Source: Pogostemon cablin (taxonomy: Eukaryota > Streptophyta > Magnoliopsida > Lamiales > Lamiaceae). From it: 64,000 bases of DNA. The stretch lies in assembly GCA_023678885.1 (NCBI GenBank), contig CM043012.1:15040036-15104035 (forward strand). Reading direction: 5' to 3'. The notes below the pieces were generated by a model that made no database searches, had not been told where the DNA came from, and saw only the letters and a list, made by a program, of their open reading frames with translations. Shown here in pieces: positions 33,183-44,969 of this stretch. Position 1 is the stretch's first letter. Each line of letters begins with the position of its first letter. The position numbers and the translations under genes are program-made.

Positions 33183-34091
33183 GTAGTAAGTAGTAGTTCA
33201 AGTACTCAGTAGAATTCGTTTGTGTTATTATGCTTTTCCTATGGTGTGATCGAGCTTCCTGAAATCTATTCGTCATTGCCAATTCTGTGGTGCTTTTTTT
33301 TTTTTTTTTTTTTTTTTTTGATTTTAAGCTTTGTGTTGTAGAACTTGTCAATTATTATGACCATGCATGTTTATGAGAATGTAGTTGGCCACAGCTATTT
33401 TGTTTCTGCCCTTTTGCAACTACCGGTGTTGCAGTGTTGAAAGGTGAAAAAGCACAGCACCAACTTATATGGCTGTAATATAACTGAGATGGTAACATGC
33501 TCCAACCCGAGTTTAATTTATAAAAAAAATTTACATAATTCACGAGTTAATCGAGTTGGAATTGATCTAAATAAATATATATTACGTGAATAAGAAATTA
33601 ATATGATGGTATATAAATCAACAGATATGTAGTGCCATAATTTATTGTGCATAAAAACACATGGAAAATAGGCAATACTTATGCACTCGAGTTTACAAGA
33701 GATTTCTATTTTTAATTATTAATTTTTAATACATGAAAAATTATTCTTTAGAGATATAAAAAATTATTTCTTTAAATAAAACATTACTTTTCAAATTATT
33801 GTAAACCCTGGTTTATATATTACCATTTAGTACATAAAAAATTACTTTTTAAAGAGATTAACTATTACTTTTCAAAAAATAATTTTTTATATACTAAACA
33901 TTAATTTTAGAAAAATCGAATGTCAGGATTCACGTACGAACCCGATTCATACCAAACACACTCTTGAAAATAATGCTCTGAACTCGAGCACAGCCCTCGT
34001 ATTACAGATCAAAAATTGAGGGCATTTAGACAAAATAAGAGATGAAAAAAAAAAAAATAAATACAGCTACACAAACAAATATTTGAACATA
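33183..34091 (+). other. 3' flank of the FAM32A-like gene
   Basis: A run of about 26 T lies at 33293-33319 within the probable 3'UTR. Beyond about 33550 the DNA is AT-rich with repeated AAAAATTA.TTTTT words and no ORF of note. Confidence 0.4.
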
Positions 34092-34524
34092 AAATATGTT
34101 GGGCCTTTGGACTATCTTGTGGCCCAACTGCTGGTCTTCAATTTTGGTATTGAGCTTGGTTAAGTCAAGACTCATCCCTCCAACCTCTAATCGCTCAACC
34201 CTAATGGAACCCGAACACTCTTCTCTTCCCTCTTTGATTCTTGTCGTTATTGCCATGAATGGAAAGATTGATCTTTCCTTTCATGTGGTGGCTAGGCTCC
34301 TGTATAAGTAGGGCCCTTGCCTTCACTTATCAGTACTACGAAATAGAAAGTATGAGTGTTTACGTGAGTTCCTTTAGTGGGTTTATGGTCTAAATCTATC
34401 GTGGGTTTATTTCCGTTGCCACTGTGTGATCATTGGTTCTGTTGTGAGCCAAACCTCAGGAATCTGAGCACCCTTTTCTTCCCCTGACCCCGACGTGTCG
34501 ACGGCCGAGATACCCAACAAAATA
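34092..34524. mobile_element. Small solo LTR (423 bp) with 5-bp TSD
   Basis: The LTR is 34097-34519. It starts TGTTGGG and ends CCCAACA, a perfect short inverted repeat with TG...CA ends. The flanks carry the duplication AAATA (34092-34096, 34520-34524). CTGTATAAGTAGGGCCC near 34302 would be its TATA region in plus orientation. Family not recognised; the size fits TRIM-like or small Copia LTRs. Confidence 0.75.
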
Positions 34525-34673
34525 TGAGTCGAAAATCTCTCACAAACACTATGCCTGGTTACTTTGTTCATAGATGAACATTTGAACAACTCACTTAATC
34601 ATCCAGGTTTAGTGAATAATAAATAACACCATCATCTACGAAGACCATATGACAATCTGCATCATTCTCTCAC

Positions 34674-34777
34674 CGATTTTCATCTTCAAGGTTGTGGAAA
34701 CCAGCAGTTAAATCCTCACAAAGTTTCTTGAATTTCGCAACCAGGACATCCTCTCCTTCAGCCGGATCCTCAAATTT
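34674..34777 (-). pseudogene. Orphan exon, unknown protein
   Basis: On the minus strand a 104-nt open stretch is bounded by an acceptor (TTTACAG/AAATTT) and a strong donor (AATCG/GTGAGAG). It would encode KFEDPAEGEDVLVAKFKKLC, then EDLTAGFHNLEDEN, a charged, probably helical peptide. No neighbouring exon recognised on either side. Family unknown; it may be the remnant of a gene or a captured exon. Confidence 0.4.
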
Positions 34778-35604
34778 CTGTAAACTGCATGGTTAAAAAA
34801 GAGAGATTAGAATCAGCATTAGAAGAAGAATTTCAGATTTTTGGCTGCTATTTCATTTATACCAAACAGTAGAATAAATCTCCCAGGCGATGCTTAATAA
34901 GGGTGTAGGAACAACATATTGAAAAAAGAATTACCATGCTTCAAATCACTCTTAAGATCGGTTACAAATGATAAAGATAAGAGTATTGTTAAATGCACAC
35001 CCCTTTTTATAAAATAAATATCTTCTATTGTATACACACCCTCTTTTAGTTTTCTGTTTCTTAATTCTATTTTATGGGGTATTATATACACCCCATAAAA
35101 TTACAAAACTACCCGGTTAAAATAAAGACTATACACTACACACTCCCATGACGACGTAATCCCGTAGATCCCTCCCTTTCAATATTGTACCACCCTCCAT
35201 TACTGCGCTACCAATTTGGGGGGTGGCAACTTCATACAAATGTCATCCTCCTCTTCAGATTCTAAGCCTTCCAATTCCCTCCCCTTCTCTGCAACTCAAC
35301 GGGCATAATTGATAGTGTACAATCACTCTTTTCGTTTGCAGAGGCGGGGGCCCAGGAATCATTATCCTAAACGAAATCAACCCTGCATGCAGGGGCGGAA
35401 CTAGACTAATTTTGTAGGGGGGCTAATTTTTTTTTACTTGCACCGATACGGTTGATACATACTATGAAAATTTTTTTTTACTAGCTTCATTGATTTTTTA
35501 AGAAAAACACTAATTTATTTTATACAAGCCCGGATAAATATGAGAATTTTTTTAGTAGTTTTATTGACTTCTTAAGAAAAAGAAATCTGTGTTTGATTTC
35601 GACT
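34778..35604. other. Non-coding DNA with repeat debris
   Basis: A near-perfect hairpin word lies at 35069-35101 (ATTTTATGGGGT and its inverted copy ACCCCATAAAAT). AGGGGCGGAACTAGAC at 35391-35406 and a similar word at 35341 resemble ends of common plant DNA transposons. No gene seen. Confidence 0.4.
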
Positions 35605-35894
35605 TGATGGAGGGGGAAGGTGGGAGCAGGAAGGGTCCGAAAATCAAACGAAGGAAGTATACTAGAGTAAGGAATCATTCTGCCAACATGAAGAAGGATT
35701 GCTTTTATGCGACAGAGAGCATGTATGATGTGAGAAGTTTCAGGAAGGGGTCTGTTACTGCACAGTAATGCAGAGAATTGATCAGAAAATGTATGAACAA
35801 TATAGATTCGATTCTTAGGAATGAGCCATGCAGCCGCCCATTGTTGATCAGTGGAAAGAGTATCACAGTCGGCGAAATCATCATATTAGAAAGA
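35605..35894 (+). pseudogene. Gene fragment left of the Ty3/gypsy element, unknown
   Basis: From an ATG at 35605 the frame is open to a TAA at 35767 (begins MEGEGGSRKGPKIKRRKYTR). After the stop the same frame stays open (CRELIRKCMNNIDSIL, then PLLISGKSITVGEIIILE) up to the insertion site. This suggests a decayed exon cut by the element at 35895. It may belong with the CLASSY-like fragment at 46691 on the other side, but I do not recognise this part by itself. Confidence 0.35.
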
Positions 35895-35987
35895 TGTAAC
35901 GACCTGACTTAAATAAACAATTTTTTTTTAAAAAAAAATAAAAATAGAGTCAATAGTGGAATCTTATTTTAATAATACATATCCTGA

Positions 35988-36460
35988 ATTTATTATGGCA
36001 AAGACTTATTTGAGACCGTCTCATGTAACGGTTTACGTGAGACAGCCAGAAATTGATAACTTTTATAAAAGAAAGTGATAATAAATTAATGAAAAGTGAT
36101 AATGTTATTTCATAAACAATTTATAGTATAAATAAAAAGTAATACTCCCTCCGTCCGGTTCTAAGGTATCCATTTGCTTTTTGCACGTGGATTAAGGAGT
36201 ATTATTATTATATGTAAAGTGAGTAGTTGTATTAGAGGGAAGTAGTGAGCCATATTGTGTACTTTTTTACTAAATAGGGGAAATGAGTACCTTTGAAGCA
36301 GACACCAAAAATAGTAAAATGGATACCTTAGAAGCGGACGGATGAAGTAACATTTTATAGCGAAAATGATAACGTTTTATAGCAAAAGTGATAACTATTT
36401 AAAAAAGTGAAAAATGGTCTCACGTGAGATGGTTTCACGCAAGACCTACCCATTTATTAT
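35988..36460. mobile_element. Mutator-type MITE in the 3' LTR, with 9-bp TSD
   Basis: The element is 35997-36451. Left end GGCAAAGACTTATTTGAGACC and right end (inverted) GGGTAGGTCTTGCGTGAAACC are similar. It belongs to the common plant type with GAGACCGTCTCA palindromic words. A perfect 9-bp duplication ATTTATTAT flanks it (35988-35996, 36452-36460). The other LTR has the uninterrupted site at about 43391-43400, which confirms the insertion. Confidence 0.85.
36145..36347. mobile_element. Stowaway MITE nested in the Mutator-type MITE
   Basis: Left end CTCCCTCCGTCCGGTTCTAA and right end TTAGAAGCGGACGGATGAAG are inverted copies about 30 bp long. TA lies on each side (36143-36144, 36348-36349). 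203 bp, well preserved. Confidence 0.9.
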
Positions 36461-36699
36461 TACAACTAAGAGAAGTTTATGAAAATATAACTTTTATTTG
36501 GCCATATAATCCTGGATTTAACCGTCCATCCTGAGATCCTGCATATAATGTTTAATAAGAGTGAGTTACACCCAATGGGAATAACCTCATGATTGCACAA
36601 ATTAAATTATCAATAATGTAAATAATGTAACTGTAGAGCATGAGGTGGTGATGGCTAAGCCAAACTAACCACAATATAATCTGCAACATAATATGAATT

Positions 36700-36885
36700 T
36701 GCGAAGTCGAACTTTACATAATAATTGGGTTGGTGGGGCCAAACTCCATTCTGAACGTAATTGGGTTGACAGAGTCAAACTCCACATAATAAGTTGTGTT
36801 GGCAGAGCCAAACTCCACATAATAATTTGGGTTTGCAAAGTCAAACTCCACATAATAATAATGGTGTTGGCAGAGCCAAACTAAC
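36700..36885. repeat. ~35-40-bp tandem array in the 3' LTR
   Basis: Five imperfect units of the form TTGG..GAGCCAAACTCCACATAATAA. The same array is present in the 5' LTR (about 43640-43826), so it predates the insertion of the element. Confidence 0.85.
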
Positions 36886-38487
36886 CCTTTAATCTGAGAG
36901 TGTAGGCCGAGGCTCAACACATATCATATACATAATGAAATTTAATAGGGGCAATCATAACTTAAAGTTTAACTCGGTGAAGAGTTGAAGTAAATTCCTA
37001 CCATTGTAGTAACCTACAATAAACATATAAAAGTTAAATAAAATGTAAGAATAAAATCCTACTTAAATTAATAGATGTGTAGGGTTTTAAATTTATTAAT
37101 GGTTATTTGAATTTATTCGGACGAGAAACGAAGTTTTACAAGAAATTGAAATAAAGTAAAAACTTTATTAAATAATATTATAATAAGTATGAATTGCAGA
37201 ATTATTAATTTCACATGCTATTCACGTGATGCAACTCCTGCCACCAACTAAATATAATTATAGCAAAATTTAGTAAACATAGAATGTATAATGTTTTGAA
37301 AATGTAAAGTTTTCAAAAATTTATTTAATAATATAATAGAATAATAAATAATATTTTTAAGCTACACATTAATATATTATAATAAATAATATTATTAAAC
37401 AAGACATGAAACGTAAGTTAATAATATAAATTTATTATATTTATACTTTAGTCCTTACTATTATTTATCAAATTTTCATTTTACATTCCCTAAACTTTAG
37501 CTTAATTGCAAATTGTCCCGACTAAACTTATATAACTCCTATTAAAAATCTGAAAGTACTGTTGGGTTCCTGGCAAGACGATGGTCTCAACCCTATCAAC
37601 TTTTCATAATAAAATTAACATGCAAAAGTCATAAAATTTTACATAAATAGGCTTATTTGTTGTCCCATACTTCGACGTCCAAACTCAAAACTAATTATAC
37701 GGTTATGATCCTTGTGTGGAGTGCTTCAAAATGGTATATAATTCGAGGTACCATGTTCACCAAGACAAAAGTTGATATTAAAGCATTTAAAACTTCAAGA
37801 AAAAATATCTAACATTAAAGACATCGAAATAACAAAGGACTTTAGTGTTTGGTATCTACGCTACGAGACGAACATTTTAAGATATAACTATAAGGTTTTA
37901 TCTCCGTCGACGGAATGTCGGAATGTACGAGCTTATAGGGAGATATATCTAACTGATAAAATATCGTAACAATAAATGACTTTAATATTTGGAGTCTACG
38001 TGACGAGAGGATCATTTCTACATATAATGTGATAAAAATTGATAATGAACGGCGAACTTACCGTCGACCTGTGGCGTTTATTCCTTCCCTCGTCACTACT
38101 TACTCTCTTCCCTTTTCTTCTCAGTTGGGTTAAAGTGGGCTGTAAGGGTTTTATATAGTTTGTTAATTTCTAGGGAGCTACGGTAATTAATGAATGGCTA
38201 TTACGTGGTTGTTTTTACTCCAATTGTAATAGCTATGTGATAAGTTGTTACGTTATCCAACAGCCTACATGTGTAAATGTATTGAGATGGAGTACGTGGC
38301 CATTCCCCATCCACGTTTGTGTTAATAATAATAATAATAATAATTATTATTATAAATAAAGTTCATCCAACCTTATTCATTTATTACGGATAAATATGTA
38401 ATACTTAATATTTAAGACATAATACATTCATACAATATGAATGTAAAACTTACAAAAATATAGATTTAAAAATATTCGGGTGTTACA

Positions 38488-38503
38488 TTCTACCCCCTAA
38501 AAA
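38488..38503 (-). promoter_or_regulatory. Polypurine tract of the Ty3/gypsy element
   Basis: On the minus strand TTTTTAGGGGGTAGAA lies directly before TGTAACACCC, the start of the 3' LTR. Confidence 0.7.
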
Positions 38504-39074
38504 TAATTTCGTCCTCAAAATTTGACTTACTTGGCTAATGAGGGCTTGGGTAATTTGCTAATATCTCATCTTCTCGTTCCCAAGTGGATTCTTCTGGTCC
38601 ATGTCTGCTCCACTGAACTTTTATTAGGGTAATGTCCCGATTTCGTAGCTTAAATTTTCTATCCAGAATGGCTATTGGAACTTCTTCATATGATAGGTCG
38701 TGGTTTACTCTTTCGCCTCATGGTTAGTAATATGGCTTGGATCGTGTACTTATTTTCGCAACATGGATACATGAAATACATTGTGTACACCAGCTAGTTC
38801 AGGTAGAAGCGCTAGTCTATACGCCAAGTCTCCAACTCATTCTAGTGTTTTGTAGGGTCCAATAAATCGTGGTTTCAATTTCCCTCGCTTCCCAAATCTA
38901 GTAATACCCTTCAAAGGACACCTTTAAGAATACTTTATTTCCAATCTCAAAATTTAACTCCTTGCATCTTTTATCTACGTAAGATTTTTGCCTATCTTGA
39001 GCTTCTTGAATTCTTTCTCTAATCTTCTTGAATTTTCTGACGGTTTTTTCTACTTATTTGGAATCCAAGATTCT

Positions 39075-39733
39075 TCATTCTCTGACTTTATTCCAATACA
39101 ACGGTGATCTGTATTTTCTTCCGTAGAGTGCTTCGTTAGGTAACATTCCGATTATTGCTTGATAACTATTGTTATAAGCAAATTCAACCAAAGGTAGGAA
39201 TTTTTCCCAGTTGCTTTCAAAGTTGAATGTGCATGCTCTCAACATGTCTTCCAGAGTTTGGATAGTCCTCTCAGACTGTCCATCAGTTTGGGGATGAAAC
39301 GCCATGCTAAAATTCAGTTTTGTGCCTAAGGCACTCTGCAGACTGTGCCAGAACTTTGATGTGAAACATGTATCTCTGTTAGATACTATAGAAACAGGTA
39401 CGCCATGCAATCTAATGATCTCCTTTAAGTATATTTGAGCTAAGTTATCTAGCCCAAACATCATCTTAACTGGTAAAAATGTGAAGATTTAGTTAAGCGA
39501 TCAATTATTACCCGTATAACATGATTACCTCGAATTGATTTTGGTAATCCAACTACGAAATCCATAGCTACGTGTTCCCATTTCCATTCGGGAATCTCAA
39601 GGGGTTGAAGTAATCCTGATGGCCTTTGGTGCTCAACTTTTACTTGTTGACAAGTCATGCATCTTTGTACAAATGATCCAATATTTCCTTTCATGTTCCT
39701 CCACCAAAATATCTTCTTCAAGTCTTGGTACAT
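39075..39733 (-). pseudogene. Ty3/gypsy integrase
   Basis: Inserts retrotransposon cDNA into the genome. The first part (39733-39461) has FVQRCMTCQQVK, the CxxC end of the HHCC zinc-binding region, and the start of the catalytic core (WEHVAMDFVVGLPKS). After a frame break the second part (39464-39075) continues with RLHGVPVSIVSNRDTCFTSK, FHPQTDGQSERTIQTLEDML and LPLVEFAYNNSY. Core acidic residues are recognisable (D in MDFV, D in SNRD, E in SERT). The C-terminal region beyond 39075 is riddled with stops. Confidence 0.85.
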
Positions 39734-40136
39734 CTTAGTTCCTCCAGGATGAGCTGTGAATGGCGTACAATGAGCTTCTTCTAAGATTTTCTTTCTGAGT
39801 ACTTCATTTTTTGGAACACAAAGCCTTCCTTTATAAACTAATGTATTTCCATTTATTAGGGAGAAATCTTTTATTTTTCCATCACTAACTTCCTCTTTTG
39901 ATTTTTTCTATAAACTTGTCTCCCTATTGGGCTTCTATGATTATTTTCTTCAGAGAAGGTTCTGCCATTATTGTTGCAAGGATTGCCCTAACTGTGTTGG
40001 GGGCCTCACTACTTCTAGTCTCATTTTTGCATTTCCTAGGTGGTATAGTATTGTGCAATCGTAATCTTTGACTAGTTCTATCCATCTCCTTTGTCTCATG
40101 TTCAATTCTTTTTGCTTGAAGAAATATTTGAGGCTT

Positions 40137-40421
40137 TTATGGTCGGTGTAAATCTCGCACTTTCCCCTTGTACAGGTAGTGTCGCCATATTTTTAAAGCA
40201 TAAACTACTGCAGCCAACTCCAAGTCGTGAGTAGGGTAGTTTTGTTCATGTGTCCTCAGTTGTCTTGAGGCATAAGCAATAACTTTTCCATTTTGCATCA
40301 GAACGAATCCCAACCCTTGTTTCGAGGCATCGCTGTAGATGACAAATTCCTCTGATCCCTCTGGAATAGTTAGTACATGAGCCATTGTTAGCTTTTGCTT
40401 TAGCTTCGAAACTGCTTTCAC
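40137..40421 (-). pseudogene. Ty3/gypsy RNase H
   Basis: Removes RNA from the RNA-DNA hybrid during replication. Shows EFVIYSDASKQGLGFVLMQ, GKVIAYASRQLRTHEQNYPT and HDLELAAVVYALKIWRHYL. The catalytic D of YSDAS and the E of LELAAV are present. The frame is broken against the RT upstream. Confidence 0.85.
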
Positions 40422-40521
40422 ATTCTTCAGTCCACTGAAATTTTTCTCCCTTTCATGTTAATTGTGTTAATGGCCTTGCAATCTTTGAAAACCCTTCGAG
40501 AAATCATTCTATAATATCCTA

Positions 40522-41252
40522 CTAACCCCAGAAAGCTTCGTATTTCATTAAGATTTGTTGGAATTTTCCATTCTTAACTGCCTCTACTTTTGTTAGATCT
40601 ACTTCTATTCCACGATCTGAAATGATGTGTCCGAGGAAGTTGACTCGATCTAGCCAAAATTCACATTTCTTGAATTTGGCATACAACTTTTCCTTCTGCG
40701 GTAACTCTAGGATAATTCTGAGGTGTTCTTCGTGCTGTTTATGATCCCTATAGTATACAAGGATGTCGTCAATAAAAACTATCACAAATTGATCTAAGTA
40801 TGGGTGGAACACTCGGTTCATCAGGTCCATAAACACTGCTAGTGCATTGCTGAGTCCATATGGCATTACCACGAACTCATAATGACCGTAACATGTACAA
40901 AAAGCTATTTTGGGACATCTTCTTCCTTAATCTTCACTTGGTGATATCCAGACCGCAAATCAATATTTGAGATTATGCTAGCTCCCTTCAGTTGGTCAAA
41001 TAGATCTTCAATTCTTGGTAGTGGGTATTTATTCTTGATGGTAAGCTTGTTGAGTTCTCTATTATCGATGCATAGCCTGAACGTTCCATCTTTCTTCTTT
41101 AGGAACAATACTGGAGCTCCCCAAGGAGAAACACTAGGTCGGATGAATCCTTTATCAAGAAGTTCTTGCAATTGTACCTTTAATTCCTGTAACTCCTTTG
41201 GAGCCATTCTATACAATGCTGAATTAGGTCGATTAAAAATTTTACAGCGCAC
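40522..41252 (-). pseudogene. Ty3/gypsy reverse transcriptase
   Basis: Two frame pieces. The first (41252-40905) has MAPKELQELKVQLQELLDKG, PWGAPVLFLKKKDGTFRLCI and YPLPRIEDLFDQLKGA, then NIDLRSGYHQVKI. The second (40872-40522) starts at MPYGLSNALAVFMDLMNRVF and contains the catalytic FIDDILVY box (usual F/Y-V-D-D in this family). About 30 bp between them are out of frame. Ends at NFLGHIISDRGIEVD, normal for the domain. Confidence 0.9.
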
Positions 41253-41425
41253 TTTGATGGTAAACCTGGTAGATCTTCTGGAAAGACGTCCTTGTATTCT
41301 TGTATAACAGGTACATTCTCAATTGATTTATTTTCTAGTTTGGATCCTATGATATCTAACATAAAACCCGTGCAGTCTCCTTTCCTTAAGAGTTTCGTTT
41401 CTTTCATTGCAGATATAATTTGCAA

Positions 41426-41800
41426 TGGTGCTTTCGTCTTAGTACCGTAAAAAATGTATTCCCCATTTTCTACATTTTGAAACGAGATTTCTTTCTTGTG
41501 ACATGAAATGATGGCTTGGTTGGCATTGAGCTAATCCATTCCCAAGATTACATCGAAGTCATACATGTTGATAACATTTAGGTAAGCTTTCAAACTTCTA
41601 TCATCAATATCAACAATTATGTCTCTACATAATTGATTTGCTTGGATAGTCTTTCCTGAGGGGGTTTTAACCTCTAAGGAAAACATTCTACCGTTGGGTT
41701 CTTTTTCTTTATTTTCTCAAACATCTCATTAGAAACGAATGAGTGTGTAGCTCCCGTGTCAAATAATACGAGTGCAGGTATATAAAAAATGTTTAACTTA
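41426..41800 (-). pseudogene. Ty3/gypsy aspartic protease region
   Basis: On the minus strand the active-site word VLFDTGATHSFVSNEMFEK is seen at about 41770-41715, with the catalytic D-T-G intact. The sequence then loses its frame several times before the RT region. Confidence 0.7.
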
Positions 41801-41865
41801 CCTTCCATCGAGCCAGGGTGGTTGGTGGCTTCTTGCTAAGTTAATGCAAATATACGAGCAGGTCC

Positions 41866-42372
41866 TCATTTTTCCGTTCCTTTGTTCTTACGTAACGGGC
41901 AGTTGTTTAAATAATGACCCGATTCCTTACAATGGTAGCACACACCCATCCCGTATAAACATTGCCCAGAATAGTTCTTTCCACACTTAGGACATTCCGG
42001 TATAGTCCTTGGATAGTTTTGATTCATGTTGTTTCCTCCTCGAACGTATTTTTTGTGATATTTATCCTTTCCTGGTTTCGAGTTCACCCATTTTCTCTTA
42101 TTTGGGAGATCTGGAGCCTTTCCTACTAGTTCTTCGAGTTTTAAGCAAGCTGCAATTTCTTGTGCCTTTGAAAAGACTTTAGCATATGTAATTGCCCCTG
42201 GTCCCGCAAGTATGCGACTAATTTTCGGACGTAGGTTTTTCTCGAATCCCTTTACTTTCTTAAATTCCATGTCCACCAGGTGAGGAGCATATCTGCTAAG
42301 TTGACTGAATTTTCTTTTGTACTCCAATACATTCATCGTCCCTTGTTCATTGTGTGGTCTTCCACGAGGCAT
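41866..42372 (-). pseudogene. Ty3/gypsy gag, nucleocapsid part
   Basis: Coat protein of the retrotransposon particle. A 168-codon open piece starting MPRGRPHNEQGTMNVLEYKR. It holds the end of the capsid region (KFSQLSRYAPHLV) and a CCHC zinc knuckle CYHCKESGHYLNNC, preceded by CPKCGKNYSGQC, a pattern seen in Tekay/Del elements. The upstream half of gag is not cleanly open. Confidence 0.85.
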
Positions 42373-42997
42373 GATCTACTAATAAAAGAATAACACACAT
42401 TTTTAGAGTTTCAGAATAAGTGAATATTAAAGTACTATAAGTAACTCAATATAAGCACACCATAATTTACATGTACATCCATATTTAAGTACACCAGGAC
42501 ATATTAGGGAGGGGTATCGACATTATGCATTAGTTATGTACATCATATGCCTAGGACAAAAGGGTCCAGGTCCATCCTAGAAACCTAGCCGTTACATTAT
42601 TTATTTATACAAAAGTGAATAGATCCTGTCTTCCTAATTTAAACTTGGTTGGATCCTTAGGAGAAAGCAGATTCCTCATCTGCGAAGAAGTTCGGGACAA
42701 GATAGAACTCATCCACATCATCAGGAAGTGTAGCACAGGAATCATGATTTCTTCTATAGAAGGGACTTGAATCTCGACTGGATCTAGATAGGGAAGTGGA
42801 GGTGCCAGTACATAATCCTATATGATCCAATCCCACTAGGTTCATAACAAAACATGGATAATAAAAATTCCCCAAAACATTATCCAGGATAGTATACAGC
42901 TGATAGGCACGCTGCCTCCAGTCATCAGGCAAGGTGTACAGAAGTAACCATCCGCCTCACGTCCGTCCATAGGATTATCTCGAATGAACGACTGTCT

Positions 42998-43207
42998 CTA
43001 AAGAGTAGCCATTTGCATGATATGAACTCCCAGGTCCTCTGTTTCACTGCGATTCAGAACTGCGCACCTTTCACGGCGGTTGGCTTTAAAACCCTCATAC
43101 ATGTCCATCTGAGTTTTCCGAACATGTGGGTCTATGTATTTATCAATTACATTTAAGTATTTAAAAATAAAGACTTTATAATAATCATACTTACCTGAAC
43201 TCGACAT
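42998..43207 (-). pseudogene. Short leader ORF of the Ty3/gypsy element, unknown
   Basis: A 69-codon ORF starting MSSSGKYDYYKVFIFKYLNV lies about 70 bp after the primer-binding site. Its start is followed by GTAAGTATG-like wording, so an intron is possible. Other frames to 42657 hold an acidic stretch (LPDDVDEFYLVPNFFADEES). It probably represents the broken N-terminal part of gag or a leader ORF; not recognised further. Confidence 0.35.
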
Positions 43208-43278
43208 GAATGGCTGATCTCGGATGTGGTTATTTTTTAATAAACTTTATCTAAACAAGTCTGCAATACGTGATGCCT

Positions 43279-43290
43279 GCTCTGATACCA
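43279..43290 (-). promoter_or_regulatory. Primer-binding site, initiator-Met tRNA
   Basis: On the minus strand TGGTATCAGAGC lies three bases after the 5' LTR end. A perfect match to the usual initiator-methionine tRNA primer site. Confidence 0.9.
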
Positions 43291-43639
43291 CTCTGTAACG
43301 ACCTAACTTAAATAAAGAATTTTTTAAAAATAAAAATAAAAATAGAGAGAATAGCGGAATTTTATTTTAATATTACATATCCTGAATTAATTATTACAAC
43401 TAAGAGAAGTTTATGAAAATATCACTTTTGTTTTGGCCATACCATCTTGGATCAACCGTCAATCCCGATATCCTGCATACAATGTTTAATAAGAGTGAGT
43501 GTGTGAAATACACTCAGTGGGAATAACCTCATGATTGCACAAATTAAATTATCAATAATGTAAATAATGTAACTGTAGAGCATGAGGTGGTGATGGCTAA
43601 GCCAAACTGACCACAATATAATCTACAACATAATATGAA

Positions 43640-43826
43640 TTTGCGAAGTCAAACTTTACATAATAATTGGGTTGGTGGGGCCAAAGTCCATTCTGAACGT
43701 AATTGGGTTGGCAAAGTCAAACTCCACATAATAAGTTGTGTTGGCAGAGCCAAACTCCACATAATAATTTGGGTTGGCAGAGCCAAACTTCACATAATAA
43801 TAATGGTGTTGGCAGAGCCAAACTAA
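43640..43826. repeat. ~35-40-bp tandem array in the 5' LTR
   Basis: Same array as at 36700-36885: repeated TTGGCAGAGCCAAACTCCAC.TAATAA units. Confidence 0.85.
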
Positions 43827-44969
43827 CCATTTAATCTGAGAGTATAGGCTGAGGCCTAACACATATCATATACATAATGAAATTTAATTTAAACTCGGTG
43901 AAGAGTTGAAGTAAATTCGCACTATTGTAGTAACCAACAATAAATATGTAAAAGTTAAATAAAATGTAAGAATCAAATCTTACTTAAATTAATAGACGTG
44001 AAGGGTTTTAAATTTATTAATGGTTATTTGAATTTATTTGGATGAGAAACGAAGTTTTACGAGAAATTGAAATAAAGTATAAACTTTATTAAATCATATT
44101 ATTATAAGTATGAATTGCAGAATTATTAATTTTGCATGCTATTCACGTGATGCAACTCCTGCCCCCAACTAAATATAATTATAACAAAATTTAGTTAACA
44201 GAGAATTTATAATGTTTTGAAAATGTAAAGTTTTCAAAAATTTATTTAATAATATAATATAATAATAAATAATATTTTTAAGCTAGACATTAATATAATA
44301 TAATAAATAATATTATTAAACAAGACATGAAACGTAAGTTAATAATATAAATTTATTATATTTATACTTTAGTCCTTATTATTTATCAAATTTTCATTTT
44401 ACATTCCCTAAACTTTAGCTTAATTGCAAATTGTCCCAACTAGAATTATATAACTCCTATTAAAAATCCAAAAGTACTGTTAGGTTCCTGGCAAGACGAG
44501 GGTCTCAACCCTATCAAATTTTCATAATAAAATTAACATGCAAAAGTCATTAAATTTTACGTTAATAGGCTTATTTGTTGTCCCATACTTCGATGTCCAA
44601 ACTTAAAACTAATTATTTGATTGTGATCCTTGTGTGAAGTGCTTCAAAATGGTATGTAATTCGAGGTACCATATTCACCGAGACAAAAATTGATATTAAA
44701 GCATTTAAAACTTCAAGGAAAAATATCTAACATTAAAGACATCGAAACAACTAACGACTTTAGTGATTGGTATCTACGCTATGAGACGAACATTGTAAGA
44801 TATAACACTATACGATTTTATCTCCGTCGACAGAATGTCGGAATGTACAAGCTTATAGGGAGATATATCTAACTGTTAAAATATCAGAACAATAAATGGC
44901 TTTAATATTTGGAGTCTACGTGACAAGAGGATCATTTCTACATATAATGTGATAAAAATTGAGAATGAA

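Larger units (their letters stand above)
35895..38487 (-). repeat. 3' LTR of the Ty3/gypsy element
   Basis: Plus-strand edges are TGTAACGACCTGAC (left) and GGGTGTTACA (right), so on its own strand it runs TGTAACACCC...TTACA. It carries a nested MITE pair (35997-36451), a tandem array (about 36700-36885) and an (AAT)n tract near 38325-38350. Confidence 0.9.

Noticed and set aside
34097..34519. Cassandra TRIM (5S rRNA-bearing LTR)
   Set aside because: The expected 5S-like promoter sequence is not present in the LTR.
36665..36920. Repeat-containing ORFs on both strands in the gypsy LTR (also at 43635-43862)
   Set aside because: These are read-throughs of the LTR tandem array; both strands are open because the unit lacks stops.
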